From positions 310,001 to 374,000 of the forward strand of contig CAVRYJ010000031.1 in the NCBI GenBank assembly GCA_963725425.1: a DNA stretch of 64,000 nt, written 5' to 3'. This DNA is from Clostridium_I sp963725425. GTDB taxonomy: Bacteria > Bacillota > Clostridia > Clostridiales > Clostridiaceae. Shown here piece by piece: positions 27,582-36,448 of the stretch. The position numbers and the translations under genes were made by a program. The notes under the pieces were generated by a model. It was not told where the DNA came from, searched no databases, and saw only the letters and a list, made by a program, of their open reading frames with translations. Numbering within the stretch: the first letter of the stretch is position 1; each line of letters starts with the position of its first letter.

Positions 27582-28865
27582 TTAAACTGCCTCTCTTAAT
27601 TGTAGAAATGCTATATCCTTTATTAGGTTTTGTGGATTATATGCAACCTGTTTAACCATAATTGCATATAGAATCCTTATTAGCTTACAGCATAGCAATA
27701 TCAGTGATTGCTTCTTCTTTAACGGATTGTCTTTTCTATTCTTGTAGTGATCATGTAGCATCTTAAACTCCGGATTTTTAGCAACCAAAGGCATCATTAC
27801 CCTGAACAGCAGTGCTCGAAGCTTTGACCGTCCTCTTTTACTTATACTCGTTTTACCTTTATGTTTGCCTGAACTATTCTCAATTAAATTTAAGCCTGCA
27901 AGTTTTTGTATTTGCCCTGGATGTGTAAATCTCGTAATATCTCCAACCTCTGCAATAAAGCCAGCAGCAGTGATTATACCTACACCTTTAATAGTTAAAA
28001 TTTCCTTTGCTCCTGGTATTTGAAGGGCCAATTCTTCAATTTCCAGCTCTAACTGTTCAAGCTGTCTAATATATAAATCATATTGTTCTAAATTAACTAT
28101 AAGATCTTTTTCACCCATTCTAAGACCTTCTTTAATGCCTATAGAAATTTTAGCTGCTTCAACTAATTTAACAGCTCTATTAAAGCCTACGGCACGTTTA
28201 ACTTCTTTTCTCCATGCTGCAACTATTTGCTGAACACTTGTTGATAAGATTTTTTCTGGTGTTGGAAATTCCTTTAGGGTTATCAAAGCTGCTTTACCTT
28301 CCCAATCACCAAAAACATCATTAAATTCCGGGAAATATTTGTCCATCCATTGTGTGACCTTATTCTTTATTTTGTTAAGATTCTTGACAAGACCTTCTCT
28401 CATATCCATGGCTACTCTTAAATCGCTGTATATACCCTCTGGGATATAAGGTTCAAAATATCTGCCATCAATCACCAATTTAGCAATTGTCTTAGGATCT
28501 TTACTATCATTCTTAGTTTGAGAGTTATCATCAAGTTCTTTGATTCGCTTCACATGATATGGATTGACAAGAACTAGCTTTACTCCTAACTCCTTTAGGA
28601 AGTGTGCTAAAGTAAACCAATAATGTCCTGTAGGCTCCAACCCAACAATTATATTATTTTTCTGTTTTTCATTTGCTAGTGATTTTATCCAGTCTTCAAA
28701 TATCTTAAAGCCTTCGGCTGTATTTTCAAAGGATTTTACTTTTCCAAGCTCTATTCCTCTGTAATCAAAAGCTCTCGCATATTGAACCGCCTTTGCAATA
28801 TCAATTCCTATAACTAAAGTTCTTTCGTTTATTGACATAATCTTCTCATTTTGTGTATAATTCAT
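27582..28865 (-). CDS. IS110-family DEDD transposase
   Basis: About 427 residues. The N-terminal RuvC-like DEDD domain has VIGIDIAKAVQYARAFD and IVGLEPTGHYWFTLAHFL, and KNDSKDPKTIAKL supplies the later acids. The C-terminal Tnp_20 domain is IPGAKEILTIKGVGIITAAGFIAEVGDITRF with the catalytic serine region AGLNLIENSSGKHKG. It recombines the element through a circular form guided by a bridge RNA. The ATG at 28865 has GGAGGT upstream. That ribosome binding site lies in one arm of an inverted repeat (CACTGATAAT/ATTATCAGTAGG), so initiation may be masked when transcribed from outside. Confidence 0.93.
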   Translation of the reverse strand: MNYTQNEKIMSINERTLVIGIDIAKAVQYARAFDYRGIELGKVKSFENTAEGFKIFEDWIKSLANEKQKNNIIVGLEPTGHYWFTLAHFLKELGVKLVLVNPYHVKRIKELDDNSQTKNDSKDPKTIAKLVIDGRYFEPYIPEGIYSDLRVAMDMREGLVKNLNKIKNKVTQWMDKYFPEFNDVFGDWEGKAALITLKEFPTPEKILSTSVQQIVAAWRKEVKRAVGFNRAVKLVEAAKISIGIKEGLRMGEKDLIVNLEQYDLYIRQLEQLELEIEELALQIPGAKEILTIKGVGIITAAGFIAEVGDITRFTHPGQIQKLAGLNLIENSSGKHKGKTSISKRGRSKLRALLFRVMMPLVAKNPEFKMLHDHYKNRKDNPLKKKQSLILLCCKLIRILYAIMVKQVAYNPQNLIKDIAFLQLREAV

Positions 28866-29074
28866 TTTGAGTACCTCCACTGATAATTATAAATTTGGGA
28901 TAAAAGTTCGAACTATTTATACCCTTATATTATCAGTAGGTGCTCTTTTTTTCAAAGTTCATTTTAATTCATAACAGGAATGCTCGTATTTTAATTTTTT
29001 TAATTAAAGTTATAGATTATATCATAATATTTAATAAACACCGGTTTTCATTAAATATTATTATAAATTTGCAT

Positions 29075-29335
29075 AAAAAAACTCCGTCCTAAAATATACA
29101 TTAGGACGGAGATACTTCCGCGGTACCACCTAAATTGTGTTAAACACCTCTTATTCGAATACTAAAATATTCTATCCGTTGTAACGTACGGCAAACGATA
29201 ACCACTACTCTTCTCTAATTTAAGAAAATTTCGGTTTACTCCTCGAAGGTCCATTCACCAATCGCTATCGTACTGAGATTACACCAGCCTCAGCTCTCTT
29301 TGACTAAACAAAATGACTACTCTTCCTTGTCAAGG
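29075..29335 (-). promoter_or_regulatory. T-box riboswitch, probably tryptophan-specific
   Basis: On the minus strand all T-box parts are visible. Stem I begins AGAGAGCTGAGG, with GTGAA-TGG-ACC giving a likely UGG (Trp) specifier. The T-box bulge is AATTTAGGTGGTACCGCGG at 29117-29138. The terminator hairpin CTCCGTCCT...AGGACGGAG with a T run is at 29075-29111. Uncharged tRNA would favour read-through. UGGU in the bulge would pair best with an A discriminator, whereas bacterial tRNA-Trp usually has G, so the amino acid rests on the specifier and on trpP downstream. Confidence 0.9.
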
Positions 29336-29362
29336 GATTTATTACATTGCTTTCTTGTATAC

Positions 29363-29390
29363 ATAATAACATATTTAAAACTGTTGTCAA
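29363..29390 (-). promoter_or_regulatory. promoter of the T-box transcript
   Basis: On the minus strand TTGACA (29385-29390), 16-base spacer, TATTAT (29363-29368). It precedes stem I of the T-box by some 30 bases. Confidence 0.7.
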
Positions 29391-29616
29391 TACCTTTACA
29401 AGTAATCCATACTATCTTTATAAGGACCACCCAATAATAATTCATAATTATGGAAAACATCAATATTATATATATTATCACAATTTAATACAAATTTCAT
29501 CTCCTAGTATTGATTTTCTTGTCAACATGATATACCTTATTAATATAAGCTAGTATTTTTAAATTTTCTTCCCCTTTAAGGAATTGTAATTATATTACTT
29601 TATAGAAAAAAATATT

Positions 29617-29677
29617 ACCGCATCTTAAAGAAAATAATAAGTCAAAGATGATGCTGATATTTTTTTCAAGATGCCTA
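29617..29677. repeat. MITE-like repeat, short degenerate copy
   Basis: ATCTTAAAGAAAATAATAAGTCAAAGAT and TTTTTTTCAAGATGCCTAA keep both ends of the element with the centre lost. The adjoining ACGAGGAA supplies the ribosome binding site of the permease start at 29697. Confidence 0.6.
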
Positions 29678-29696
29678 AGACGAGGAATGATATACA

Positions 29697-31186
29697 ATGA
29701 ATACAGACCCAGAAACAAAAACTATGGAAATAGAACCTGAAAATGAGCTTCATCGAACTCTAAAAGCAAGACATATGAATATGATTGCTATCGGTGGTTC
29801 AATTGGAACTGGCTTATTCTTTGCCAGTGGTAGTGCAGTAAGTACAGCTGGCCCTGGTGGCGCTGCTTTAGCTTACATAATCATGGGGGTTCTAGTCTAT
29901 TTTCTAATGACCTCCCTTGGCGAAATGGCAACACTTATGCCAGTTTCAGGTTCCTTTGAAACCTATGCAACAAAATTTGTGGATCCAGCTCTAGGTTTTA
30001 CTCTTGGGTGGAATTATTGGTTTTGTTGGGCAATATGCGTTGCAGCAGAACTAGTTGCTGGATCCCTTATAGTTAAGTTTTGGTTTCCAAATACAAACAC
30101 TACCTTGTGGAGTATACTGTTTTTAGCTATAATCTTTTTCTTAAACATTTTGTCTGCAAAAGCTTATGGTGAAAGCGAATATTGGTTTGCAGGCATTAAA
30201 GTTGTTACTATTATCATATTTATTATAGTGGGAGTACTTATGATTTTTGGTATTCTAGGTAATAAATCACCTGGTTTTTCAAACTGGGTACTGACCGGAA
30301 GTAATGGTAAGAAGGCTCCTTTTGTTGGAGGTATTTTTGCTCTTATAAATGTGTTCTTAGTGACAGGGTTCTCTTTTTCTGGTACGGAAATAGTTGGTCT
30401 TGCTGCAGGTGAATCAGAAGATCCCGAAAAAAATGTTCCAAAAGCTATAAAAGTTGTTTTCTGGCGTATTTTATTATTTTACATTTGCGCAATTGTAATA
30501 ATTGGTTTTCTTATCCCATTTACCAATGAAAATCTTTTAAAAAGCGGTGCCAATAACATTGCTTATAGTCCATTTACTATGGTATTTGAAAAATGTGGAC
30601 TAGCAATTGCAGCCAGTGTTATGAATGCGGTAATTCTAACTTCTGTGATTTCTTGTGGAAACTCTGGGCTTTACGTAGCATCACGTATGTTATATTCTCT
30701 ATCTAAAGAAGGTAAAGCACCTAAATTCTTATCAAAAGTAAATAAGCATGGAGTTCCTACAAATGCTTTGTATATTACTACTTTAGTTGCCTGTTCCGCT
30801 TTTTTGCCTCTTTAGTTGGCGATGGAAAAATATATTACATACTATATAATGCTTCAGGTATAACCGCCTTCTTTGCATGGCTAGGTATCAGCATTTGTCA
30901 CTATAGATTTAGAAAAGCTTATGTGGCACAAGGAAGAGATCTTAAAGATCTAAAGTTCAAAGCAAAATTTTATCCCTTTGGTCCAATAATCGGTATTATT
31001 TTATGTATAATTGTTATATTTGGCGCAAATATATGGGTATTCCAAGCTGAAACCTTCAGTTGGTTTGATTTTCTAAGCAACTATATATGTATCCCTTTAT
31101 TTATTTGTATGTTCCTTGGCTATAAGTTTGTTAATAAGACAAAATTGGTACCACTTGAGGATTGCGATTTTCACTATAAAGGATAA
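29697..31186 (+). pseudogene. APC-family amino-acid permease (LysP/GabP-like), one frameshift
   Basis: The reading frame from 29697 encodes LKARHMNMIAIGGSIGTGLFFASGSA, the amino-acid permease signature, and about ten helices, with FSGTEIVGLAAGESEDPEKNVP typical of LysP-type transporters. It ends after TTLVACSAFL at a T6 run near 30800-30806. With one more T the frame continues FASLVGDGKIYYILYNASG through the last helices to 31186, giving about 496 residues, the normal family size. The substrate is probably a basic or aromatic amino acid, not resolvable here. As written the protein lacks its last two helices. Confidence 0.85.
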
Positions 31187-31196
31187 CACGCCCTCA

Positions 31197-31323
31197 AAAA
31201 AGCAGTTAAAAGTTAAGAGTTAGGAGTTAAAAGTTATTGAAGATTTTTCTGCTGGCGCAGAAAAGTCAATAAAATGGGATGCAAGAATATTTGTGTAAAC
31301 AAATATTCTTGCATCCCATTTTC
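31197..31323. repeat. heptamer-flanked hairpin cassette (B), between convergent genes
   Basis: AGTTAAAAGTTAAGAGTTAGG heptamers at 31203-31236 are followed by a small GC stem TTTCTGCTGGCGCAGAAA and a long perfect hairpin at 31273-31323 with TTTGTGTAAACAAA at its tip. The stem differs from those of the other copies. It lies between the permease and the ArsC-like gene, which face each other. Confidence 0.8.
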
Positions 31324-31349
31324 AGATAAATATTAAAGTTTTTACCCTT

Positions 31350-31688
31350 CTACTCCCATTTGTCCCAAACCAGAGGTTCATATCCCACAGTAGCTAATTT
31401 ACCATTTCTCACAATTGGGGTTACATAAAGCTTGGGATTATTTAAAAGTAACTCTTCTTTTATATCGCTACTTCTGATTGACCCAATATTTAATTTATCA
31501 TATTCTTTAGCCTTAGTATCTATTAAATTATTAATACCTATTGTAGATTTAATGCTTTGTAGTTCACCTTTGCTTATTTCCTTAAGTTTTAAATCTACAA
31601 ATTGATACTTGATTTTTCTTTCCTTAAAATAGCGTTCAGCTTTCTGCGTATCAAAAGATTTCTTAACGCCAAAAATTTGAATATTCAT
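31350..31688 (-). CDS. ArsC/Spx-family thioredoxin-fold protein lacking cysteine
   Basis: 112 residues. IQIFGVKKSFDTQKAERYFKER and YVTPIVRNGKLATVGYEPLVW fit the ArsC/Spx family (glutaredoxin-like fold). The position that normally holds the catalytic cysteine is Ser (KKS), and the protein contains no cysteine at all, so arsenate-reductase chemistry is excluded. It may be a binding or regulatory relative. I chose the ATG at 31688 because AGGGGAGC lies six bases upstream. Confidence 0.75.
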   Translation of the reverse strand: MNIQIFGVKKSFDTQKAERYFKERKIKYQFVDLKLKEISKGELQSIKSTIGINNLIDTKAKEYDKLNIGSIRSSDIKEELLLNNPKLYVTPIVRNGKLATVGYEPLVWDKWE

Positions 31689-31733
31689 TTTTTTGCTCCC
31701 CTTAGGCATCTTTAAATTCACTACGTTATGTTT

Positions 31734-32753
31734 TTAATTAAATTTGTACCTCTTACTTGTTAAACGATAAGCATGTTTAGTTAGTTTTCTTCCTGCAACC
31801 CCTGGAAGATTTGATACTGTACCAAGCAGACGATATCGCATTCGAATATATAGTTTTTCATCACTATTCTTTAAATATAGCCATAAATCTGTTTTCTTTT
31901 TAAGATTCTCCTTAGTTCCAGAAACCAGAAGCAATACAGATGAAATTGTCATCATCACCGATAGATATTTTTTCATATAGCTGTCTAAACGTTTATTAGG
32001 TCTTTCCTTCATATTACAGTAAAAATCAATCATAAGTTTGTTTACGCGAAGCTGTTGGTCAATACGTTTTATCATAACATTCTCATTTACAGACTGATCC
32101 GCTCTGCCAATAAAATATCTATAAAGATCAATATTCATATAATAAAGTGTTTTAACATATGGAAGTGGCTGGTAAACAAAAAGATTGTCCACATAAAAAG
32201 TATGTTTAGGCAACACAAGTCCACATTCACGTAAAAGTGATGTCCTATAAATCACAGAATGCATAAGAATATACTGGGACACCCTAAATCTGCCTACATC
32301 GTTCCATCCAAACAGGCAGTTCTGTGGCAACACATTTTTATAGTTAACCGTATGGCTAGTATTATCCTCTGAATGCTCATAAACATAATTACAAATCATC
32401 ATGTCTAATTGTTTTTCCTTAGCATTAAGATCCTGCAGTACAGATATAGTTTTTAACATTCCAGGAATGTCTAACCAATCATCAGAATCAACGACTTTGA
32501 AATAAATACCAGAAGCATTTTTAATACCAGTATTTACGGCCTCCCCGTGACCTCCATTTTCCTGATGTATAGTTCTTATGATACTGGGATACATGGTAGC
32601 GTAATCATCAGCAATTTTAGCGGTATCATCAGAAGAACCATCGTCTACAAGTATTATCTCTACATCTTCTCCACCTTGAATTAGGGTCTTTATGCAGTGA
32701 TCCATGTAAGAAGCTGAATTATAGCATGGTACTGTAAATGTTATTATCTTCAT
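31734..32753 (-). CDS. GT2-family glycosyltransferase
   Basis: About 339 residues. GT-A fold motifs are visible: FTVPCYNSASYMDHCI, EIILVDDGSSDDTA and the metal-binding KVVDSDDWLD. No membrane helix is seen. It lies five bases after glf, so it probably transfers galactofuranose, or another sugar on a galactofuranose-containing glycan (inference from context). AAAGGA precedes the ATG at 32753. Confidence 0.88.
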   Translation of the reverse strand: MKIITFTVPCYNSASYMDHCIKTLIQGGEDVEIILVDDGSSDDTAKIADDYATMYPSIIRTIHQENGGHGEAVNTGIKNASGIYFKVVDSDDWLDIPGMLKTISVLQDLNAKEKQLDMMICNYVYEHSEDNTSHTVNYKNVLPQNCLFGWNDVGRFRVSQYILMHSVIYRTSLLRECGLVLPKHTFYVDNLFVYQPLPYVKTLYYMNIDLYRYFIGRADQSVNENVMIKRIDQQLRVNKLMIDFYCNMKERPNKRLDSYMKKYLSVMMTISSVLLLVSGTKENLKKKTDLWLYLKNSDEKLYIRMRYRLLGTVSNLPGVAGRKLTKHAYRLTSKRYKFN

Positions 32754-32758
32754 CAATC

Positions 32759-33928
32759 TTATCCTTTCTTGACGCAAATAATATGGTCCGCTAATTTTAA
32801 CGCACGCTCAATTATTGCATCCATGTTATAGTATTTATATTCTGCTAGCCTACCCAGAAGGTGAAAATCACAAAATCCCTCTGTGAGCTGTCTATATTTT
32901 TTATAAAGTTCAAAATTTTCTTCATTAAGTATAGCATAATAAGGTATTTCACCTTCAGAGCCTGTATACGCCTTTGGATACTCCTTCATGGTAGTAGTTT
33001 TACCTTGAATATTCTGACCTGTTAAATGCTTGAATTCAGTAATTCTGGTAAATGGCTGATCCACCGTATAGTTTATTGTGCCCTTTGACTGATACCAAGT
33101 CATATCATGTGTTTCAAATAAAAAATCTAAAGTTCTATAAGGTAATCTGCCAAAACGGCAACCAAAAAACTCATCCAAAGCGCCAGTATATATTACTGTT
33201 CCTTTAAATGGTTTATCATTAAAAAATATATCATTTCCAATCATCTTAAAAACTTCATTTGCATCTGTATTAAGCTGCAAATGTATATTAGGATGGTCTA
33301 GCAGATTCTCAAAAAGCGGGGTATACCCATTAGATGGGATTCCCTGATATTTATCTTGAAAATATCTATTGTCCCGTGAAATTAATATTGGAACTCTTGC
33401 TATTACAGATGGATCTATCTGCTCAGGAGTAAGCCCCCATTGTTTTTGAGTATAATGAAGGAACACATTGTTGTAAACAAAGTCAGCAATGTTAACAAGC
33501 TCACTGTCTGTCTGATCACGCAATTGTGAAATAGTTAACCGCTTATCTATACCATAGGTAGAGACAAGCTTTTTTTCAAGCCTACCTGCCTTTTCAGAAT
33601 CAAATGCTATATAAAGAGAATTCAGGTTAAATGGAACAGGCATAAGTGTCCCGTGGATATCCGCAAGAACCTCATGAGAGTAATCCCTCCACTGGGTAAA
33701 ACGTGAAATATAATCAAATACGAGCTTGCTACCTGTGTGAAATATGTGAGGCCCATATTTATGAACTAGTATACCATCATCATTTAAAAAATCGTAAGTA
33801 TTGCCTCCAATATGACTTCGCTTTTCAATTATCAATACCTTCTTGCCTTCTCGTTCTGCAAGTTCTCTAGATATCACTGTTCCTGCTAGTCCACAGCCTA
33901 TTACTAGACAATCATATGTGTTATTCAT
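32759..33928 (-). CDS. glf: UDP-galactopyranose mutase
   Basis: 389 residues. The FAD-binding start is DCLVIGCGLAGTVISRELAE, then IIEKRSHIGGNTYDF and VHKYGPHIFHT, followed by the C-terminal substrate-binding domain with ITEFKHLTGQ and EYPKAY motifs typical of Glf. It interconverts UDP-galactopyranose and UDP-galactofuranose, the precursor for surface glycans. It is paired with a GT2 gene. Confidence 0.94.
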   Translation of the reverse strand: MNNTYDCLVIGCGLAGTVISRELAEREGKKVLIIEKRSHIGGNTYDFLNDDGILVHKYGPHIFHTGSKLVFDYISRFTQWRDYSHEVLADIHGTLMPVPFNLNSLYIAFDSEKAGRLEKKLVSTYGIDKRLTISQLRDQTDSELVNIADFVYNNVFLHYTQKQWGLTPEQIDPSVIARVPILISRDNRYFQDKYQGIPSNGYTPLFENLLDHPNIHLQLNTDANEVFKMIGNDIFFNDKPFKGTVIYTGALDEFFGCRFGRLPYRTLDFLFETHDMTWYQSKGTINYTVDQPFTRITEFKHLTGQNIQGKTTTMKEYPKAYTGSEGEIPYYAILNEENFELYKKYRQLTEGFCDFHLLGRLAEYKYYNMDAIIERALKLADHIICVKKG

Positions 33929-34108
33929 CTGTTTGTATTTCCTCCATTCATCGTTTATTATGTCTTATGTAAAAAGTTATATACCTTATCAAATCATATA
34001 TTATCACTATACAAGATATCATAAAAATAAGCATTTATCTATTTTTTATCATAATCTCTGTTTCTAGCATTGTCAATAAAAGGATTGATAAGTTAATAAT
34101 AAAGGTTC

Positions 34109-35092
34109 TTAGACATTAACTTCCCAAGAATTTTCTTTTCCTTCCATAAATAAAATACAACTTAATATGGAATGCTCCACCATATCACTTACAGCTTGGT
34201 CAGTATAAAATGCTGTATGTGGTGTCAATATTACATTAGGATAAGATTTTAAAATTGCTAGTTCCCTATTATCTAATATTTTACATTTTAAGTCTTTATA
34301 ATAAATATCTCCTTCATGTTCAATGACGTCCAGTGCTACTCCACCTATTTTTTTCTGCTCAATACCTTCTATTAAATCGCCAGTATTAATAAGAGATCCC
34401 CGAGCTGTATTAATAATATATACACCCTGTTTCATGATTTTTATAGAATTTTTATTTATTATATGGTAATTATTTTCTGTTCCAGGCACATGCATGGTAA
34501 TAATATCACTGTTTTTAAAAAGTTTTTCTAATGAAACATACTCAGCATATTGCCTTGTCTCTCCATTTTCATATAAATCATAAGCTAAAATTTTCGTGCC
34601 AAAACCACTTAAATGTTTAATTACTGTTTTTCCAATTTTTCCAGTACCAATAACACCTACAGTTAGGTTTTGTAGTTCTTTACCTTGAACACCTTTTAAG
34701 GAATAATCTTGCACACTACTACATTCAATAATAGCTTTCATTTTTCGTGTTGCCATAAGAATCATCATAATTGTATAATCAGCCACGCTATTTGGTGAAT
34801 AAGTCACATTTCCTACATGAACATCCAGTTCCTTGGCTCTTTTTATATCAATATGATCATATCCTATTGTTCTTGTGGATATGAATTTTACTCCAATTTC
34901 ATGAAATTTTTCTATTAATTCAGAAGTTATGGTTGTTGTAATAATGCTGATACACTGAAATCCCTTTGCCAAATCTGCATTTTCTATAGTTGGTTCATCA
35001 TCACATAACACAACTTCTATTTGATATTTTTTCATAAATTCTTTAAAATATGTGGTTTCATCTTTCCTATGGCTATATGCTAATATTTTCAT
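34109..35092 (-). CDS. D-isomer-specific 2-hydroxyacid dehydrogenase (D-lactate dehydrogenase/VanH-like)
   Basis: About 327 residues. The NAD-binding Rossmann motif is TVGVIGTGKIGKTV. The catalytic trio is Arg (NTARGSLINTGDL), Glu (VIEHEGDIYY) and His (ILTPHTAFYT). ISTRTIGYDHIDI is the conserved substrate loop. It reduces pyruvate or related 2-keto acids to D-hydroxy acids. No vanA/vanX partner is nearby, so fermentation or D-lactate supply is more likely than glycopeptide resistance. I chose the ATG at 35092 (AAGGAAG upstream). Confidence 0.88.
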   Translation of the reverse strand: MKILAYSHRKDETTYFKEFMKKYQIEVVLCDDEPTIENADLAKGFQCISIITTTITSELIEKFHEIGVKFISTRTIGYDHIDIKRAKELDVHVGNVTYSPNSVADYTIMMILMATRKMKAIIECSSVQDYSLKGVQGKELQNLTVGVIGTGKIGKTVIKHLSGFGTKILAYDLYENGETRQYAEYVSLEKLFKNSDIITMHVPGTENNYHIINKNSIKIMKQGVYIINTARGSLINTGDLIEGIEQKKIGGVALDVIEHEGDIYYKDLKCKILDNRELAILKSYPNVILTPHTAFYTDQAVSDMVEHSILSCILFMEGKENSWEVNV

Positions 35093-35250
35093 TGTTTTGG
35101 CTTCCTTTCTCACTATTAATTACATATAGGAAATTATATATACATAATATTATTATATCACAAAACAAATAAATCTCCCCTTTAAGGCAAAATTCATGAG
35201 AATTTTTCCGATTTAGTGATCTTGAAATTCTGCCAGTAAGCATTTCCATT

Positions 35251-35290
35251 AAGGCTTCTGAAAGAAAATTACAAGTCAAAGATTCTTATC
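35251..35290. repeat. MITE-like repeat, half copy
   Basis: TAAGGCTTCTGAAAGAAAAT and ACAAGTCAAAGATTCTTA match the left arm of the element at 2380. The right arm is missing. Confidence 0.7.
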
Positions 35291-35357
35291 TTATTAGACG
35301 TTTTGGAGGGCATATAGCCTAGTTTGGATTTAATCAAAATTATTCTATCATAATCCC

Positions 35358-35386
35358 TTGACAATAATAAATACTTATTGTAATAT
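35358..35386 (+). promoter_or_regulatory. promoter of the pirin-like gene
   Basis: TTGACA at 35358-35363, 17-base spacer, TAATAT at 35381-35386, about 50 bases before the ATG at 35436. Confidence 0.75.
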
Positions 35387-35435
35387 ACTAATATAAAGTA
35401 ACTTAATAATATTTAATAAGAATGGATGTGTTAAG

Positions 35436-36239
35436 ATGATAGAAATAGTTTATGGTGAAAAAGTTACAGATGGTGCTGGCGTAAAATTGAATCGTGTAAT
35501 CGGGACTCAAAAGTTAGACAACGTTAATCCATTTCTTTTATTAGATGAGTTTAGAAGTGATAATAAGAATGATTATATTGCTGGCTTTCCTATGCATCCT
35601 CATAGAGGTTTTGATACAATAACCTATATGATAGAAGGAAAGTTTACACATAAGGATTCAAAAGGGCACCAGGGAAGCTTAAATGCCGGTGAAGTTCAAT
35701 GGATGACTGCTGGCAAAGGCATTATTCATGAAGAAATGCCTGCCATGGAAAATGGTACACTCTGGGGATATCAACTTTGGGTAAATCTACCTGCAAAGGA
35801 AAAAATGATAGAGCCTAAATATAGACATTTAACCGATGCGAATATACCCTTAGTTAGGGAAAATGGTACCACTGTAAAAATTATTTCTGGTGATTACCAT
35901 GGTACTGCAAGCCCTATTGAATTAATTTTTCCAGTGAATTATTTTGACGTGAGATTAGATGGAGGAATTTTTGAAAAGGAACTTCGTGGATCAAATTTAA
36001 TTTATGTTCATACTGGAAAAGTTACTGTTATAGCGGATAGGTCAATAGAAGTTACTGCTGGAAATATGGCTATTGTTTCTGATTTTGACAAAGTACACGT
36101 TGAAGGAAATAATTCAGGTTTCCTATTTATGAGTGCAAACCCAATAAATGAGCCAATTGCTCGTTATGGTCCTTTTGTTATGAATACTACAGATGAAATA
36201 ATTCAAGCAATAGATGACGCCAACGAAGGCACACTTTAA
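35436..36239 (+). CDS. pirin-family bicupin protein
   Basis: 267 residues. The pirin N-terminal cupin has FPMHPHRGFDTITYMIEGKFTHKDSKGH, providing the His/His/His/Glu metal site with EEMP. GEVQWMTAGKGIIHEE is the second half of the motif, and a C-terminal cupin without metal ligands follows. Family members include quercetin dioxygenases and redox sensors; the exact role is unknown. It has its own promoter and a cassette terminator after it. Confidence 0.9.
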   Translation: MIEIVYGEKVTDGAGVKLNRVIGTQKLDNVNPFLLLDEFRSDNKNDYIAGFPMHPHRGFDTITYMIEGKFTHKDSKGHQGSLNAGEVQWMTAGKGIIHEEMPAMENGTLWGYQLWVNLPAKEKMIEPKYRHLTDANIPLVRENGTTVKIISGDYHGTASPIELIFPVNYFDVRLDGGIFEKELRGSNLIYVHTGKVTVIADRSIEVTAGNMAIVSDFDKVHVEGNNSGFLFMSANPINEPIARYGPFVMNTTDEIIQAIDDANEGTL

Positions 36240-36445
36240 ACAGTTAAAAGTTAAAAGTTAAAAGTTTCGGAAGATTTTTGGGCTAATGCGCCAAAAATCA
36301 ATAAAATATGGATTCTAAGTAGATTTGTAAACAAATCTACTTAGAATCCAAACTATTTTAAACAATTAATTATTTTATATTGCTTTTATTTGCCCTGAGG
36401 CAAAATTTCCTTAACTTTTAACTCTTAACTCTTAACTTTTAACTA
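36240..36445. repeat. heptamer-flanked hairpin cassette (C), most complete copy
   Basis: The order is AGTTAAA heptamers (36241-36267), small stem TTTTGGGCTAATGCGCCAAAA, perfect 42-base hairpin (36309-36350) with TTTGTAAACAAA at its tip, small stem ATTTGCCCTGAGGCAAAAT, and TTAACTT/TTAACTC heptamers in reverse orientation (36411-36443). This shows the full symmetric layout. It lies between convergent pirin and truA genes. Confidence 0.85.
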
Positions 36446-36448
36446 TTT

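Larger units (their letters stand above)
27225..28990 (-). mobile_element. IS110-family insertion sequence (approximate ends)
   Basis: It comprises a DEDD transposase gene (27582-28865), a 3' non-coding part of about 340 bp that is unusually GC-rich and structured for this genome, and a 5' part of about 120 bp. The 10-mer ATGCTCGTAT occurs both in the 3' non-coding part (27386-27395) and at the 5' end (28980-28989). IS110 ends lack long inverted repeats, so exact borders cannot be read. It is inserted between a T-box and trpP. Confidence 0.75.

Noticed and set aside
34109..35092. VanH of a glycopeptide-resistance cluster
   Set aside because: No vanA/vanX-type ligase or dipeptidase gene is nearby; a general D-hydroxyacid dehydrogenase is the safer call.
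36240..36445. Integron attC-like site
   Set aside because: The cassette is palindromic with variable stems, but the GTTRRRY/RYYYAAC ends and extrahelical bases of attC are not convincingly present and no integrase is near.
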